From contig CAWIVH010000015.1 in NCBI GenBank assembly GCA_963839475.1, positions 790,522 to 854,521 of the forward strand: DNA of 64,000 nt, read 5' to 3'. Each line of letters opens with the position of its first letter. Within the stretch, counting starts at the first letter, position 1. Position numbers and translations under genes: made by a program. The stretch comes from CAWIVH01 sp963839475. GTDB lineage: Bacteria; Acidobacteriota; UBA6911. The notes below the pieces were generated by a model, which saw nothing but the letters and a program-made list of their open reading frames with translations, was not told the DNA's origin and did no database searches. Below, piece by piece: positions 16,352-25,153 of the stretch.

Positions 16352-16642
16352 ATGCGATTCATTTCCATCGTCTTGGAAAGAGTCCTGCGCCGGCAGGCCA
16401 GGATTCTCCGTTACCAAAATCAAATCATTGAAAGGTTGGAAGAAATGTCCGAGGTACTTGATCAGGTGAAAGACTTTGCCGCGAAGATCGATGCGGCAAC
16501 CAACGCCATCGCCATCAGGATTCAGACGCTAATCGACAAGATCAATGCGGGGACAGCAACTCCCGAGGAGATCGCGGCCGTCCTGCAGCCTGAAGTCGAC
16601 CGGCTGACCGAACTGGGGAAAGATCCTGCCAATCCTGTGTAG
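16352..16642 (+). CDS. Short coiled-coil phage protein
   Basis: A 96-residue helical protein. Residues 30-75 read as a coiled coil (EVLDQVKDFAAKIDAATNAI), then a short segment TATPEEIAAVLQPEVDRL as in many small phage proteins of unknown role. Translation probably starts at 16352, with GGTGGGG five bases upstream; an ATG at 16445 preceded by GGAAGAA would give a 65-residue form. It directly follows the HNH gene. After it, 97 bases without a gene lead to the methyltransferase. Confidence 0.6.
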   Translation: MRFISIVLERVLRRQARILRYQNQIIERLEEMSEVLDQVKDFAAKIDAATNAIAIRIQTLIDKINAGTATPEEIAAVLQPEVDRLTELGKDPANPV

Positions 16643-16739
16643 GCAGAGGGGGAAGGGGGTCCAAATCTCTGAACCCTCATGCCCGGGACCGGGCGCGCGG
16701 GCTTGCGCGCGCGTTGCCAAATTGAACCAAGGGGGGTAG

Positions 16740-18014
16740 GTGGCCGAAATCGTTGAGCGGGCGACAAAGGATCTTGTGCCGTATGCCCGCAATCCCCGAA
16801 AAAATGATGCTGTTGTGGACCAGATGGCGGCATCGATCCGGGAGTTCGGCTTCAAAGTGCCCATTTTGGCCCTCTCGGACGGCACGATTGTCGATGGCCA
16901 CCTGCGACTCAAGGCCGCCCAGAAGCTCAAGATCGAAACAGTTCCCGTGATTCTTTGCGACGAATGGACGCCGGCGCAGGTGAAAGCATTCCGCCTCATG
17001 GCGAACAAATCAGTCTCCTGGGCAGAATGGGACGCGGAATTGCTCCGTTTCGAGATGGAGGATTTGAAATCCCTGGACTTTGACCTCGATCTTACTGGAT
17101 TCGGGGAGGAAGAACTGGCTCGAATCTTGGAACCGGCTCAAATTGAGGGCCTCACAGATCCGGATTCCGTTCCCGATTTGCCAAGCAATCCGGTAACTGT
17201 ACCCGGTGACGTCTGGATTCTCGGCAAACATCGGCTGCTGTGCGGCGATTCGACCTTTGTCGACCAGGTCGGGCGCCTGTTCAACTGCGTCGAGCCGATC
17301 TTGATGGTCACAGACCCGCCTTATGGTGTCGACTACGACCCGAAATGGCGGAACTCGGCCGGTCTCAGTAAGACCAAGCGGACGGGAGTCGTTAAAAACG
17401 ACGACCGCATCGACTGGGGCGATGCATACTCGCTCTTCCCCGGCGACATCGCGTACATCTGGCACGCCGGCCGTCACGCAAGCGAGGTGCAGGCTTCAAT
17501 CGAGCGCTGTGGCTTTGAAATCCGCTGCCAGATCATTTGGGCCAAGCCAAGATTTGCCATCAGCCGCGGCCATTACCACTGGCAGCATGAGCCTTGCTGG
17601 TACGCGGTCCGGAAGGGCAAGACTGGCCACTGGAACGGCGACCGCACACAGACGACTTTGTGGCAGATTGGCGCCAAGACCGAGGAAACCAAAACCCAGC
17701 ACGGCACGCAGAAGCCCGTCGAGTGCATGTCCCGGCCCATCATCAATCACACGAATCCGGGCCAGGCGGTCTACGATCCATTTCTCGGATCGGGGACCAC
17801 AATCATTGCAGCCGAAGGAACCAGTCGAGTCTGCTTTGGAATGGAGATTGACCCGGCTTATGTCGACGTGGCTGTCCAGCGATGGGAGAAATTCACAGGC
17901 AAACAGGCGGTTCTCGAGGGCGACGGGCGCACATTTCAGGAGATCTCGGCCAATCGTTGCCCCGGAAGCGAGGAAGCGGCACGTGAGGCCACACAGCCGA
18001 AGAAAAGCGCCTAA
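16740..18014 (+). CDS. ParB-like/DNA methyltransferase fusion
   Basis: A 424-residue fusion starting at GTG with a purine-rich AAGGGGGG upstream. Residues 1-110 are a ParB/Srx-type N-terminal domain: LVPYARNPRKND and the signature DGHLRLKAAQKL. The rest is a beta-class adenine or N4-cytosine methyltransferase: DPPY at 192-195 (motif IV) precedes DPFLGSGTT at about 346-354 (motif I), with a target-recognition segment between. No cognate nuclease is adjacent, so it is an orphan phage methyltransferase, probably protecting phage DNA from host restriction or acting on packaging sites. The ParB-methyltransferase fusion just before the terminase is common in temperate phages. Confidence 0.85.
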   Translation: MAEIVERATKDLVPYARNPRKNDAVVDQMAASIREFGFKVPILALSDGTIVDGHLRLKAAQKLKIETVPVILCDEWTPAQVKAFRLMANKSVSWAEWDAELLRFEMEDLKSLDFDLDLTGFGEEELARILEPAQIEGLTDPDSVPDLPSNPVTVPGDVWILGKHRLLCGDSTFVDQVGRLFNCVEPILMVTDPPYGVDYDPKWRNSAGLSKTKRTGVVKNDDRIDWGDAYSLFPGDIAYIWHAGRHASEVQASIERCGFEIRCQIIWAKPRFAISRGHYHWQHEPCWYAVRKGKTGHWNGDRTQTTLWQIGAKTEETKTQHGTQKPVECMSRPIINHTNPGQAVYDPFLGSGTTIIAAEGTSRVCFGMEIDPAYVDVAVQRWEKFTGKQAVLEGDGRTFQEISANRCPGSEEAAREATQPKKSA

Positions 18015-18016
18015 AT

Positions 18017-18472
18017 ATGGCTGGAAGGCGGCCCAAACCGACCAAACTCAAACTTCTGCAGGGAACCCAGCGATCCGATCGCGTCAATCGCCAGGAACCG
18101 GACCCAAAGCCCGAAATTCCGAGTTGTCCGAGGCACATTCAGGGCGAATCCAGGCGCGAATGGAAACGAATAACGATGGAATTGGGCGCCGTCGGGCTGG
18201 TGACCAGGGTAGATCGTGCAGCAATCGCGGCCTATTGCGAGGCTTATGGACGATGGTCCGAGGCTGTCAGCAAGCTTCATGAGAAGGGGTTCCTGGTCAA
18301 AGCCCCCAGCGGGTACCCGATCCTGAATCCTTATCTGAGCATCATCAACTCGGCGCTCGATCAGATGCGGAAATTCCTGACCGAATTCGGTATGACTCCA
18401 AGCTCCAGGACGAGAATCAGCGTTGCCCGGAAAAACGAAGACAAAGATGACGCCGCGCGATTCTTCGCATAA
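18017..18472 (+). CDS. terS: Terminase small subunit, P27 family
   Basis: A 151-residue protein with the P27-family opening AGRRPKPTKLKLLQGTQR and P-x-C-P-R-H segment, then helices with the family-typical GYPILNPYLSIINSA. The small subunit recognises packaging sites on concatemeric phage DNA and hands them to the large subunit. It begins two bases after the methyltransferase stop and overlaps the large subunit gene. Length is normal for the family. Confidence 0.88.
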   Translation: MAGRRPKPTKLKLLQGTQRSDRVNRQEPDPKPEIPSCPRHIQGESRREWKRITMELGAVGLVTRVDRAAIAAYCEAYGRWSEAVSKLHEKGFLVKAPSGYPILNPYLSIINSALDQMRKFLTEFGMTPSSRTRISVARKNEDKDDAARFFA

Positions 18473-20015
18473 TGGCTTCTGGTTTGATGAAGCCGCGGCA
18501 GAAAAGGCCTGCGAGTTTTTCGAAAGATTCCTAAGGCATGCCAAGGGCGAGTGGGCCGGGCAGCGCTTCGCACTCTCGGAGTGGCAGAAGCGTGACATCA
18601 TCCGACCGATCTTCGGATGGAAGCGACCGGATGCGACCCGGAAGTATCGCAAGGTGTATGTCGAGGTACCGCGGAAGAACGGCAAGAGCACCCTGGGCGC
18701 CGGCATCGCGCTCTATCTCCTTTTCAGTGACGGAGAACCGGGGGCAGAGATCTACTCCGCGGCCGCTGACCGAGAGCAGGCCGCCATCATCTTTGACGTT
18801 GCCAAGCAGATGGTCGAGCAGGATCCGGATCTGCGATCGCGCTGCGAAGTGTTTCGCCGGTCCATCGTCGTAGGGAAGACCGGGAGCGCTTATCACGTGC
18901 TGAGTGCAGATGCGCCCACCAAGCACGGCAAGAACTCCCACGGCGTTCTCTTCGATGAGTTGCATGCGCAGCCGGACCGCGAACTCTACGACGTGCTCAA
19001 GACGAGCACTGGATCACGCAGGCAGCCATTGTTCGTAATGTTCACTACGGCCGGCTATGACAAAACCTCAATCTGCTGGGAGGAACATGAGTACGCCAGC
19101 CGGCTCTTGACCGGTGCGATCCAGGACGATACCTACCTGTCCATCATTTACGCAGCGGATCAGGATGAAGACTGGACGGATGCAAAGGTATGGGCTCGAG
19201 CGAACCCCGGGCTCGGAGAGTCAGTCAAGATCCAATACCTCCAAGATGAATGCAACCGTGCCAAGGAATCACCGGCATATCAGAACACCTTTCGCCGGCT
19301 GCATTTGAATCAGTGGACGGAGCAAGCTACGCGATTCCTCGACATGGACGCCTGGGATGCATGCGCAGGCCAGGTGGATCCTGCCGAGTTGGAGGGCTAC
19401 CCATGCTGGGCCGGGCTCGATCTGGCGAGCACAATTGACATCACGGCATTTGTTTTGTGCTTCGCAAATGAGGATGGCGGTTACACATGGCTTCCATTCT
19501 TCTGGGTTCCCGAAGAGGCCATTCGGAAAAGGAGCACAAAAGACCGCATTCAGTACGACGTCTGGGAAAAAATGGGATTTATCGAGTCGACCCCCGGCAA
19601 CGTCTGCGATTACGACCACATCCGAGAACGGATCAAGCAGCTTGCGGAGGTCTATCGCATCCAAGAAGTTGCTTATGACCGGTGGAACGCGAGCCAGCTC
19701 GTAACCCAGCTCATGAACGACGGCGCCACCATGGTGCCATTTGGCCAAGGCTATCAGTCGATGAACGCCCCAACCAAGGAGCTTCTGACGCTTGTCACCG
19801 GTCGCAAGTTCCGCCACGGTGGCAATCCGGTGCTGCGCTGGATGGCGAGTAATGTAGCAGCCAAGCAGGATCCCGCCGACAACTTGAAGCCCGACAAAGC
19901 CAAAAGCTCCGAAAAAATCGACGGCATCGTTGCAGGGATTATGGCTCTGGGGCGCGCAATGGTCGCAGTAAGGTCCGATTCCATCTACGAACAGCGGGGA
20001 CCGGCATTCGTATGA
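18447..20015 (+). CDS. terL: Terminase large subunit
   Basis: A 522-residue packaging ATPase-nuclease of the HK97-like group (TerL_ATPase plus TerL_nuclease). The adenine and Walker A region is VEVPRKNGKST (about 72-82) and Walker B is GVLFDELHA (about 165-173). The nuclease half includes the acidic positions of GLDLAS (about 325-330) and VAYDRWNA (about 410). The ATG at 18447 lies inside the small-subunit gene; a TTG at 18423 would add eight residues. It is full length and intact, so DNA packaging should be functional. Confidence 0.9.
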   Translation: MTPRDSSHNGFWFDEAAAEKACEFFERFLRHAKGEWAGQRFALSEWQKRDIIRPIFGWKRPDATRKYRKVYVEVPRKNGKSTLGAGIALYLLFSDGEPGAEIYSAAADREQAAIIFDVAKQMVEQDPDLRSRCEVFRRSIVVGKTGSAYHVLSADAPTKHGKNSHGVLFDELHAQPDRELYDVLKTSTGSRRQPLFVMFTTAGYDKTSICWEEHEYASRLLTGAIQDDTYLSIIYAADQDEDWTDAKVWARANPGLGESVKIQYLQDECNRAKESPAYQNTFRRLHLNQWTEQATRFLDMDAWDACAGQVDPAELEGYPCWAGLDLASTIDITAFVLCFANEDGGYTWLPFFWVPEEAIRKRSTKDRIQYDVWEKMGFIESTPGNVCDYDHIRERIKQLAEVYRIQEVAYDRWNASQLVTQLMNDGATMVPFGQGYQSMNAPTKELLTLVTGRKFRHGGNPVLRWMASNVAAKQDPADNLKPDKAKSSEKIDGIVAGIMALGRAMVAVRSDSIYEQRGPAFV

Positions 20016-21271
20016 GCTTGCGCAGCCTGATCCGGAATTGGCTATTCGAGACCAGATCAAGCCCGGCAAATCCAGATCAGTGGCTTGTAAGCGCATTCGG
20101 CGGCTCAACGACAGCAACTGGCCTTCGAATCAACGCAGACACGGCGATGAGACTCACTGCCGTATATGCTGCCGTTAGGATCCTGGCCGAAACAGTCGCG
20201 ACCTTGCCTTTGATTGTCTATCGCAGGACAAAGAACGACGGCAAGGAGCGCGCAACAGATTACTTTCTCTACACCCTGCTTCATGACCAGCCGAACGAAG
20301 AGCAGACCTCGGTGGAGTTTCGCGAGATGCTGCAGGGTCATCTGGCGCTGCGCGGCAATGCCTACGCTCAGATCGATAGGAGGAATGGCTATCCGGCACG
20401 CCTCGTCCCGCTTCATCCGGATTGCGTAGAAGTGGGTCGTGACCAAAGTGGGGGCCTGCTCTACACGGTGACCCCTGACTCGGGTCCGCAATACCGGCTT
20501 CGTCAGCGCGCGGGCGAGATCCTGCACATCCGCGGGTTGTCCTCGGACGGAGTCACCGGACTGAATCCGGTAGAACTCTTCCGGGAATCGGTGGCGCTTG
20601 GTCTTGCCTATGAGGAGTACTCAGCGAGGCTCTTTGGCAACGGCGCAAACCTCCAGGGTGTACTTGAGACTCCGCAGGCACTAAGCGACACAGCACTGAA
20701 GCGATTTCGCGAGATGTGGCAGCAGGCTTACGGGGGCCTGGCGAATTCAGGCAAGACAGCGATCCTCGAAAGCGGTATGAAGTGGCAGGCGATCGGCCTT
20801 CGCCCCGTGGATGCCGAATTCATTTCCTCGCGCAAATTTCAGATCTCCGAAATCGCGCGGATCTTCCGGGTGCCGCCGCACATGCTGGCCGACCTGGAGC
20901 GGGCGACCTTCTCGAACATCGAGCATCAGTCGCTCGAATTCATCCGGGATACGATCCGGCCCTGGCTCGTGCGCTGGGAGCAGGCGCTCACCCGGGACCT
21001 TATTCCAGCGGAGGATCGGGACAAGTATTTCGTCGAGTTCCTGATAGACGGCCTGATGCGCGGGGACCTCAAGTCGAGGTACGACTCTTACGCGATCGGC
21101 CGCAACAATGGATGGCTGAGCGCCAATGACATCCGGCGCCTGGAAAATATGAATCCCCTGCCTCCCGAGCAGGGCGATGTTTACCTGATCCCGCTCAACA
21201 TGGTGCAGGCGGGAACGGCACCGATTGGGTCAACCACAGTAGATAAGACAAAGGACGGCGGCAACCAATAG
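20012..21271 (+). CDS. HK97-family portal protein
   Basis: A 419-residue portal. Typical features are the opening LRSLIRNWLFE, the AVYAAVRILAETVATLPL helix, the ILHIRGLSSDGVTGLNPVEL loop, and IFRVPPHMLADLERATFSNIE in the stem or clip region. The portal dodecamer forms the DNA channel at one vertex of the prohead and docks the terminase. It is ATGA-coupled to the terminase. A strong terminator-like hairpin follows 30 bases after the stop, which is unusual in the middle of a head operon. Confidence 0.92.
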   Translation: MSLRSLIRNWLFETRSSPANPDQWLVSAFGGSTTATGLRINADTAMRLTAVYAAVRILAETVATLPLIVYRRTKNDGKERATDYFLYTLLHDQPNEEQTSVEFREMLQGHLALRGNAYAQIDRRNGYPARLVPLHPDCVEVGRDQSGGLLYTVTPDSGPQYRLRQRAGEILHIRGLSSDGVTGLNPVELFRESVALGLAYEEYSARLFGNGANLQGVLETPQALSDTALKRFREMWQQAYGGLANSGKTAILESGMKWQAIGLRPVDAEFISSRKFQISEIARIFRVPPHMLADLERATFSNIEHQSLEFIRDTIRPWLVRWEQALTRDLIPAEDRDKYFVEFLIDGLMRGDLKSRYDSYAIGRNNGWLSANDIRRLENMNPLPPEQGDVYLIPLNMVQAGTAPIGSTTVDKTKDGGNQ

Positions 21272-21301
21272 CCGCCCGGCAATCTAATCAGGAATGCACA
21301 T

Positions 21302-21324
21302 GGGCTGCTCGCGCAGCCCTTTTT
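21302..21324 (+). terminator. Rho-independent terminator between portal and protease
   Basis: GGGCTGC (21302-21308), a TCGC loop and GCAGCCC (21313-21319) make a perfect 7-bp G+C-rich stem, followed at once by TTTTT. This is a textbook intrinsic terminator for rightward transcription. It lies between the portal stop and the protease start, so head genes downstream may need their own promoter, antitermination or read-through. Confidence 0.75.
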
Positions 21325-21341
21325 CATTTCCGGGAGTGCCC

Positions 21342-22091
21342 ATGAATAGAAACAGGGAGCGCAGATTCACCGGCAATTGCGAACTGCGCACGATCGTTCC
21401 GGAAACGGGCGGGCGCGCCAAGATCGCAGGACACGCGGCGGTCTTCAACTCGCTGTCGGAAGATCTCTGGGGATTCCGCGAAAAGATCGCTCCTGGGGCG
21501 TTTGCGTCGGTGCTCGGGAAATCCGATATCCGCGCCCTCCTGAACCACGATCCAAACTTCGTCCTCGGGCGCACAAAGAGCGGCACGCTTCGAGTCCAGG
21601 AAGATGAAACGGGACTCGCCGTCGAGATCGATCCGCCCGAGACAGGATGGGCTGACGACCTGCTCGTTTCGATCGGCCGCGGCGACATCAGCCAGATGAG
21701 CTTCGCATTCAGGGTGGGCGAGGAGTCCTGGGAGAAGGCGGACGGTATCGATATCCGCACGATCCTCAGCTTTGACGAGATCTTCGATGTTTCGCCAGTG
21801 ACCTACCCGGCATACCCCGAAACGGATGTATCGCTTCGGGAAGGGCTCGACCCCAGAGAGCTCGAAGCGGCAATCGTCTCTGCCTGCCGCCGCATGAGAC
21901 AGCAACCGGAGGACACGGCGATCGTGCAGGAATACCTCCGCATATTGCGCTTTTTGATCGACGGCCCCGTTCAGCAGGACGGGGAAAGTGAAGTTCCGCA
22001 GGACGGCCCGCGCGCGCGGAGCCTGAACCAAATCATGCGCCGGCTCCACATCCTGGAGCTGGAGCAATCAATCGAGGAGACAATCCAATGA
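21342..22091 (+). CDS. HK97-family prohead protease
   Basis: A 249-residue serine protease of peptidase family U35/S78. Numbering from 21342, His69 lies in ALLNHDPNFVLGRT and Ser120 in ISQMSFAF, the two best conserved catalytic positions. It cleaves the scaffold-like delta domain of the capsid protein during maturation. The start at 21342 follows GGGAGTG and clears the terminator hairpin; an ATG at 21294 would place the hairpin inside the coding region and is rejected. The helical C-terminal part after residue 180 is likely the shell-contact region. ATGA-coupled to the capsid gene. Confidence 0.88.
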   Translation: MNRNRERRFTGNCELRTIVPETGGRAKIAGHAAVFNSLSEDLWGFREKIAPGAFASVLGKSDIRALLNHDPNFVLGRTKSGTLRVQEDETGLAVEIDPPETGWADDLLVSIGRGDISQMSFAFRVGEESWEKADGIDIRTILSFDEIFDVSPVTYPAYPETDVSLREGLDPRELEAAIVSACRRMRQQPEDTAIVQEYLRILRFLIDGPVQQDGESEVPQDGPRARSLNQIMRRLHILELEQSIEETIQ

Positions 22092-23311
22092 AGGATCTGA
22101 ACGAGCTCCGCAGACGGCGGGGCGCAATCATCAAGGACATGCGGGCGCTGACGGACAAGGGCGACGCGGAAAAGCGCGAGCTCACCGCCGAGGAGAACGA
22201 CCAGTACTCCCGCATGGAGTCTGACCAGGAGAAGCTCAGGGTCGAGATCGAGCGCGAGAAACGCCAGGCTGCGCTCGACCGCGAGCTCGAATCGTTCGAC
22301 CGCGAGCCGGGCCGCATGCCCGAACCGGCAGCGGGCGGGGAAAGAAACGCAAACCCTCGCGCATCCGAGGAGTACCGCACCCAGTTCAGCGACATGCTCT
22401 GCCGCGGCTACCGCCCGAGTGAGCACCGGGCGCTGCAGGCCGACAGCCAGGTCGGCGGCGGCTACCTCGTCGCCCCCGAGCAGTTCGTCAACAAGCTGAT
22501 CGAAGCCCTGCGCGACCAGGTCTTCATCCGGCAGCTTTCGACCGTGATCCCGGTCCAGAGCGCCATGAGCCTCGGCGTGCCCGTCCTTCAGACGAGGCCG
22601 GATGACGCCGACTGGACCGTGGAATTGAAGACCGGGACTCCTGATACCGCGATGGCCTTCGCCAAGCGCGAACTTCATCCGCATCCGGCAGCAAAGAGGA
22701 TTCTGGTGTCGACCTTCCTGCTCAACAACTCCGTGCTCCCGGCCGACCAGATCGTCCGCGACCAGCTGGCCTACAAATTCGGGATCACCCAGGAAAAAGC
22801 ATTCATGACCGGGTCCGGTGCGGGCCAGCCCCTTGGCGTCTTTACGGCCAGCCCGAACGGAATCAACACCGACCGCGATGTCGCAACAGGAAACGGCGCG
22901 ACTGCGATCGGAGCCGACGGTCTGATCAACGCAAAGTACGCGCTGAAAGCCCAGTACCAGAAAACCGCGCGCTGGATCTTCCACCGCGACGCGATCAGCG
23001 GCATCCGGAAACTGAAGGACAAGAACGACCAGTACCTGTGGCAGCCGGGCCTGGTCGGCGACAGGCCAGACACGATCCTGGAACTGCCGTTTTACATGTC
23101 CGAGTATGCCCCGAACACGTTTACAACAGGACTGTACGTCGGCATCATCGGCGACTTCTCGTTTTACTGGATCGCGGACTCGATGGAGTTCTCGATCCAG
23201 GTGCTCAAGGAGCTCTACGCCGAGTCGAACCAGGTCGGATACATCGGCCGCATGGAGTGCGACGCGCAGCCGGTGCTCTCGGAAGCCTTCGTCCGAGTGA
23301 AGCTCGGATAA
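22088..23311 (+). CDS. HK97-family major capsid protein
   Basis: A 407-residue capsid protein. Residues 1-80 form the charged coiled-coil delta domain (LNELRRRRGAIIKDMRALTD and following), which the upstream protease removes. The shell domain contains GGYLVAPEQFVNKLIEALRD, FLLNNSVLPADQIVRDQLAY and a normal C-terminal P/A-domain segment ending VLSEAFVRVKLG. The gene overlaps the protease by ATGA and is followed by a 66-base gap, where separate expression signals may lie. Complete and in frame. Confidence 0.92.
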   Translation: MKDLNELRRRRGAIIKDMRALTDKGDAEKRELTAEENDQYSRMESDQEKLRVEIEREKRQAALDRELESFDREPGRMPEPAAGGERNANPRASEEYRTQFSDMLCRGYRPSEHRALQADSQVGGGYLVAPEQFVNKLIEALRDQVFIRQLSTVIPVQSAMSLGVPVLQTRPDDADWTVELKTGTPDTAMAFAKRELHPHPAAKRILVSTFLLNNSVLPADQIVRDQLAYKFGITQEKAFMTGSGAGQPLGVFTASPNGINTDRDVATGNGATAIGADGLINAKYALKAQYQKTARWIFHRDAISGIRKLKDKNDQYLWQPGLVGDRPDTILELPFYMSEYAPNTFTTGLYVGIIGDFSFYWIADSMEFSIQVLKELYAESNQVGYIGRMECDAQPVLSEAFVRVKLG

Positions 23312-23377
23312 CCAGCCGCAGGAATAGGGGCCGGGACAATCCGCCCGGCCCCGGACAAACCATCATAGGAGACAGAT

Positions 23378-23818
23378 ATGAATCTCAGCAAAGCGGTAAA
23401 GGCGGCTCGCGTTCTCAATGGCGTGGCCGCAGGCACGACCGATCAGAATGGGTCGGTGGTCGACATGCAGGGTTTCGAGGGGGTGCAGTTCGTGGCGCTT
23501 TTCGGTGCCCTCACTGCTACCCAGGTCACGAGCCTGAAGGTGCAGCAAGGCAGCCTTGCGGACGGGTCCGACATGGCCGATCTTGCCGGGAGCCTACACA
23601 CGGCCCTAGCCGACACGGATGGCAACAAGTGCCTGGTGACGGACGTATTCCGCCCCCAGAAACGTTATGTACGGTGCGTCGTGAAACGCGGGACGGCGAA
23701 CGCCGTGATTGACGGCGTACTTGCGCTTCTCTACAGCCCGCGCGTCGAGCCGGTCACAACCGACGCCACCGTCAAATCGACGAAGCTTCTTGTTTCCCCC
23801 GACGAAGGGACGGCATAG
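23378..23818 (+). CDS. Putative phage head structural protein
   Basis: A 146-residue protein directly after the capsid gene with AGGAG about nine bases upstream. The beta-rich composition (FEGVQFVALFGALTATQVTS, KRYVRCVVKRGTANAVIDGV) resembles small structural proteins found after HK97 capsids, possibly a decoration or head-completion protein. No family is firmly recognised. The position between the capsid and the head-tail connector supports a virion role. Confidence 0.6.
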   Translation: MNLSKAVKAARVLNGVAAGTTDQNGSVVDMQGFEGVQFVALFGALTATQVTSLKVQQGSLADGSDMADLAGSLHTALADTDGNKCLVTDVFRPQKRYVRCVVKRGTANAVIDGVLALLYSPRVEPVTTDATVKSTKLLVSPDEGTA

Positions 23819-23821
23819 GCG

Positions 23822-24055
23822 ATGAAAATCCGCCTGATTACTTTGATGGCGGGGCCGGAAGGTGTCTTCCCGCCGGGATCGGTGATTGAGGTTTCCCCCG
23901 AGGAAGCCCGGACACTGATCGCCGGCGGGTATGCCGAACCGGTCCCGCGGCCGGCCGCGCCGCCAAAGGACGAACTGCCCCCGGTTGAAACAGCGGCAGT
24001 TCAACCGGGCAGCAGGGCTGTGCGGCCGGAACCCAAGGCCCGCAAGACTCCGTAA
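23822..24055 (+). CDS. Small phage protein, GYAEPV type
   Basis: A 77-residue protein three bases after the preceding stop. The first 41 residues form a compact beta unit (MKIRLITLMAGPEGVFPPGS, VIEVSPEEARTLIAGGYAEPV). This kind of short domain is common in head genes of temperate phages and may be a decoration or adaptor domain. The rest is a proline- and arginine-rich disordered tail. The next gene encodes a protein ending its core with the similar GFAEPV, so the two may be diverged copies. Exact role unknown. Confidence 0.6.
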   Translation: MKIRLITLMAGPEGVFPPGSVIEVSPEEARTLIAGGYAEPVPRPAAPPKDELPPVETAAVQPGSRAVRPEPKARKTP

Positions 24056-24063
24056 CCGCTTTC

Positions 24064-24252
24064 TTGATCCGGGTCATCGTGCCAATGGAAATCCAGCAGG
24101 GCCGCGCTGTGCGGCCCATCAAACCACTGCTTTCCTGGGAACTGAAGGCAGGCAGTGCGATCACGCTTCCTGCCGACCTTGAAACAATCCTTATCCGCGA
24201 GGGGTTTGCGGAGCCGGTCGGGTCCACCATCAGCCATATCGAGGCCACATAG
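24064..24252 (+). CDS. Small phage protein, GFAEPV type
   Basis: A 62-residue protein reading from TTG at 24064; ATG at 24085 would give 55 residues. The core (LLSWELKAGSAITLPADLET, then ILIREGFAEPV) parallels that of the preceding small protein in length and ending. It fills the space between that gene and the head-tail connector, whose GTG start shares its last base. No function assigned. Confidence 0.5.
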   Translation: MIRVIVPMEIQQGRAVRPIKPLLSWELKAGSAITLPADLETILIREGFAEPVGSTISHIEAT

Positions 24253-24836
24253 TGGGACTGAAGCTTGTCACGCCTCCCGAGGTCGAGCCCGTCACGCTCG
24301 AAGAAGCCAAAGCCCATCTGCGCCTGGACGGCGATGCCGACAACGATTACGTGTCGGCGCTGATCGCGGCAGCTCGGGAGCGAGTCGAGCTCTTCCTGCG
24401 GCGCGCGCTGATCACTCAGATGTTCGAATGCACGATCGACGACTTTCCGGCGTATGACCGCGCGATCGATTTGCCGAGGCCTCCGCTCCAATCCGTGGAA
24501 TGGATCAAGTATTTGGATAGCGCGGGAGTGCTGCAAACGCTCGATCCCGGGACATACATAGTGGACGCGTCGTCGAATGAGATCGGGCGCATCGCGCTTG
24601 CATGGAACCGGCTCTGGCCCTTCACGCGGTACACGATCAATGCCGTCACGATTCGGTTCGCTGCGGGCTACGGGGACGCGGTCGACGACGTTCCTCAGGC
24701 AATCAGGCAGGGGATTCTGATCGAGATCTCGAACCTCTACGAAAACCGCGAGGACGTCGTTGTCGGCCAGAACATCTCCATGTTTTCCCTTTCCGAGCGG
24801 TTGCTCTGGCCGTATCGGGCCCTGTCGGTGGAATGA
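24252..24836 (+). CDS. Head-tail connector protein (gp6-like)
   Basis: A 194-residue protein of the HK97 gp6 / phiE125 gp8 type. The family opening EPVTLEEAKAHLRLD is followed by DNDYVSALIAAARERVELFL, a typical first helix pair, and the late segment VPQAIRQGILIEISNLYENR. It forms the ring beneath the portal that connects head to tail. Starts at GTG one base into the previous stop and overlaps the next gene by ATGA. Confidence 0.82.
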   Translation: MGLKLVTPPEVEPVTLEEAKAHLRLDGDADNDYVSALIAAARERVELFLRRALITQMFECTIDDFPAYDRAIDLPRPPLQSVEWIKYLDSAGVLQTLDPGTYIVDASSNEIGRIALAWNRLWPFTRYTINAVTIRFAAGYGDAVDDVPQAIRQGILIEISNLYENREDVVVGQNISMFSLSERLLWPYRALSVE

Positions 24837-25153
24837 TGCGCGCCGGGCCGCTCCGCTGCAGGATCACGATCGAAGCTCCTGTGGAGACGCAGGGGTCAGA
24901 CGGCTCGATCTCGACCACATGGGCTACGTTCACAGAAACCTCGGCCTCCATCGAGCCGCTCATCGGCCGCGAGTATTTTGCGCAGCAGCGGGAGCAGGCC
25001 ACCGTGAGCCACAAGATACGGATGCGGCACCAACCCGGGATTACCCACAAGATGCGCGTCGTCTGGGGAACGAGGATTTTTGAGATCGAATCGGTCCTCA
25101 ATGTCGGCGAACGCAACCGCGAAATCGTTCTGATGTGCCAGGAAAGCGTATGA
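24833..25153 (+). CDS. Head closure protein (SPP1 gp16-like)
   Basis: A 106-residue protein starting at the ATG that overlaps the connector's stop (a second ATG follows at once). The beta-barrel pattern LRCRITIEAPVETQGSDGS, ATFTETSASIEPLIGREYF and VVWGTRIFEIESVLNVGERN is that of the phage head-tail adaptor / SPP1 gp16 family, which seals the head after DNA filling. A longer in-frame reading into the connector gene is not needed. Length is normal. Confidence 0.82.
   Translation: MMRAGPLRCRITIEAPVETQGSDGSISTTWATFTETSASIEPLIGREYFAQQREQATVSHKIRMRHQPGITHKMRVVWGTRIFEIESVLNVGERNREIVLMCQESV

Noticed and set aside
17323..18282. 319-codon open frame across the methyltransferase end
   Set aside because: It lies in another frame of a gene with complete methyltransferase motifs and its translation is Ser/Arg-rich and without structure.
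21971..22984. 337-codon open frame antisense to capsid and protease
   Set aside because: Both sense genes are standard HK97 proteins; the antisense product has no recognisable domain.
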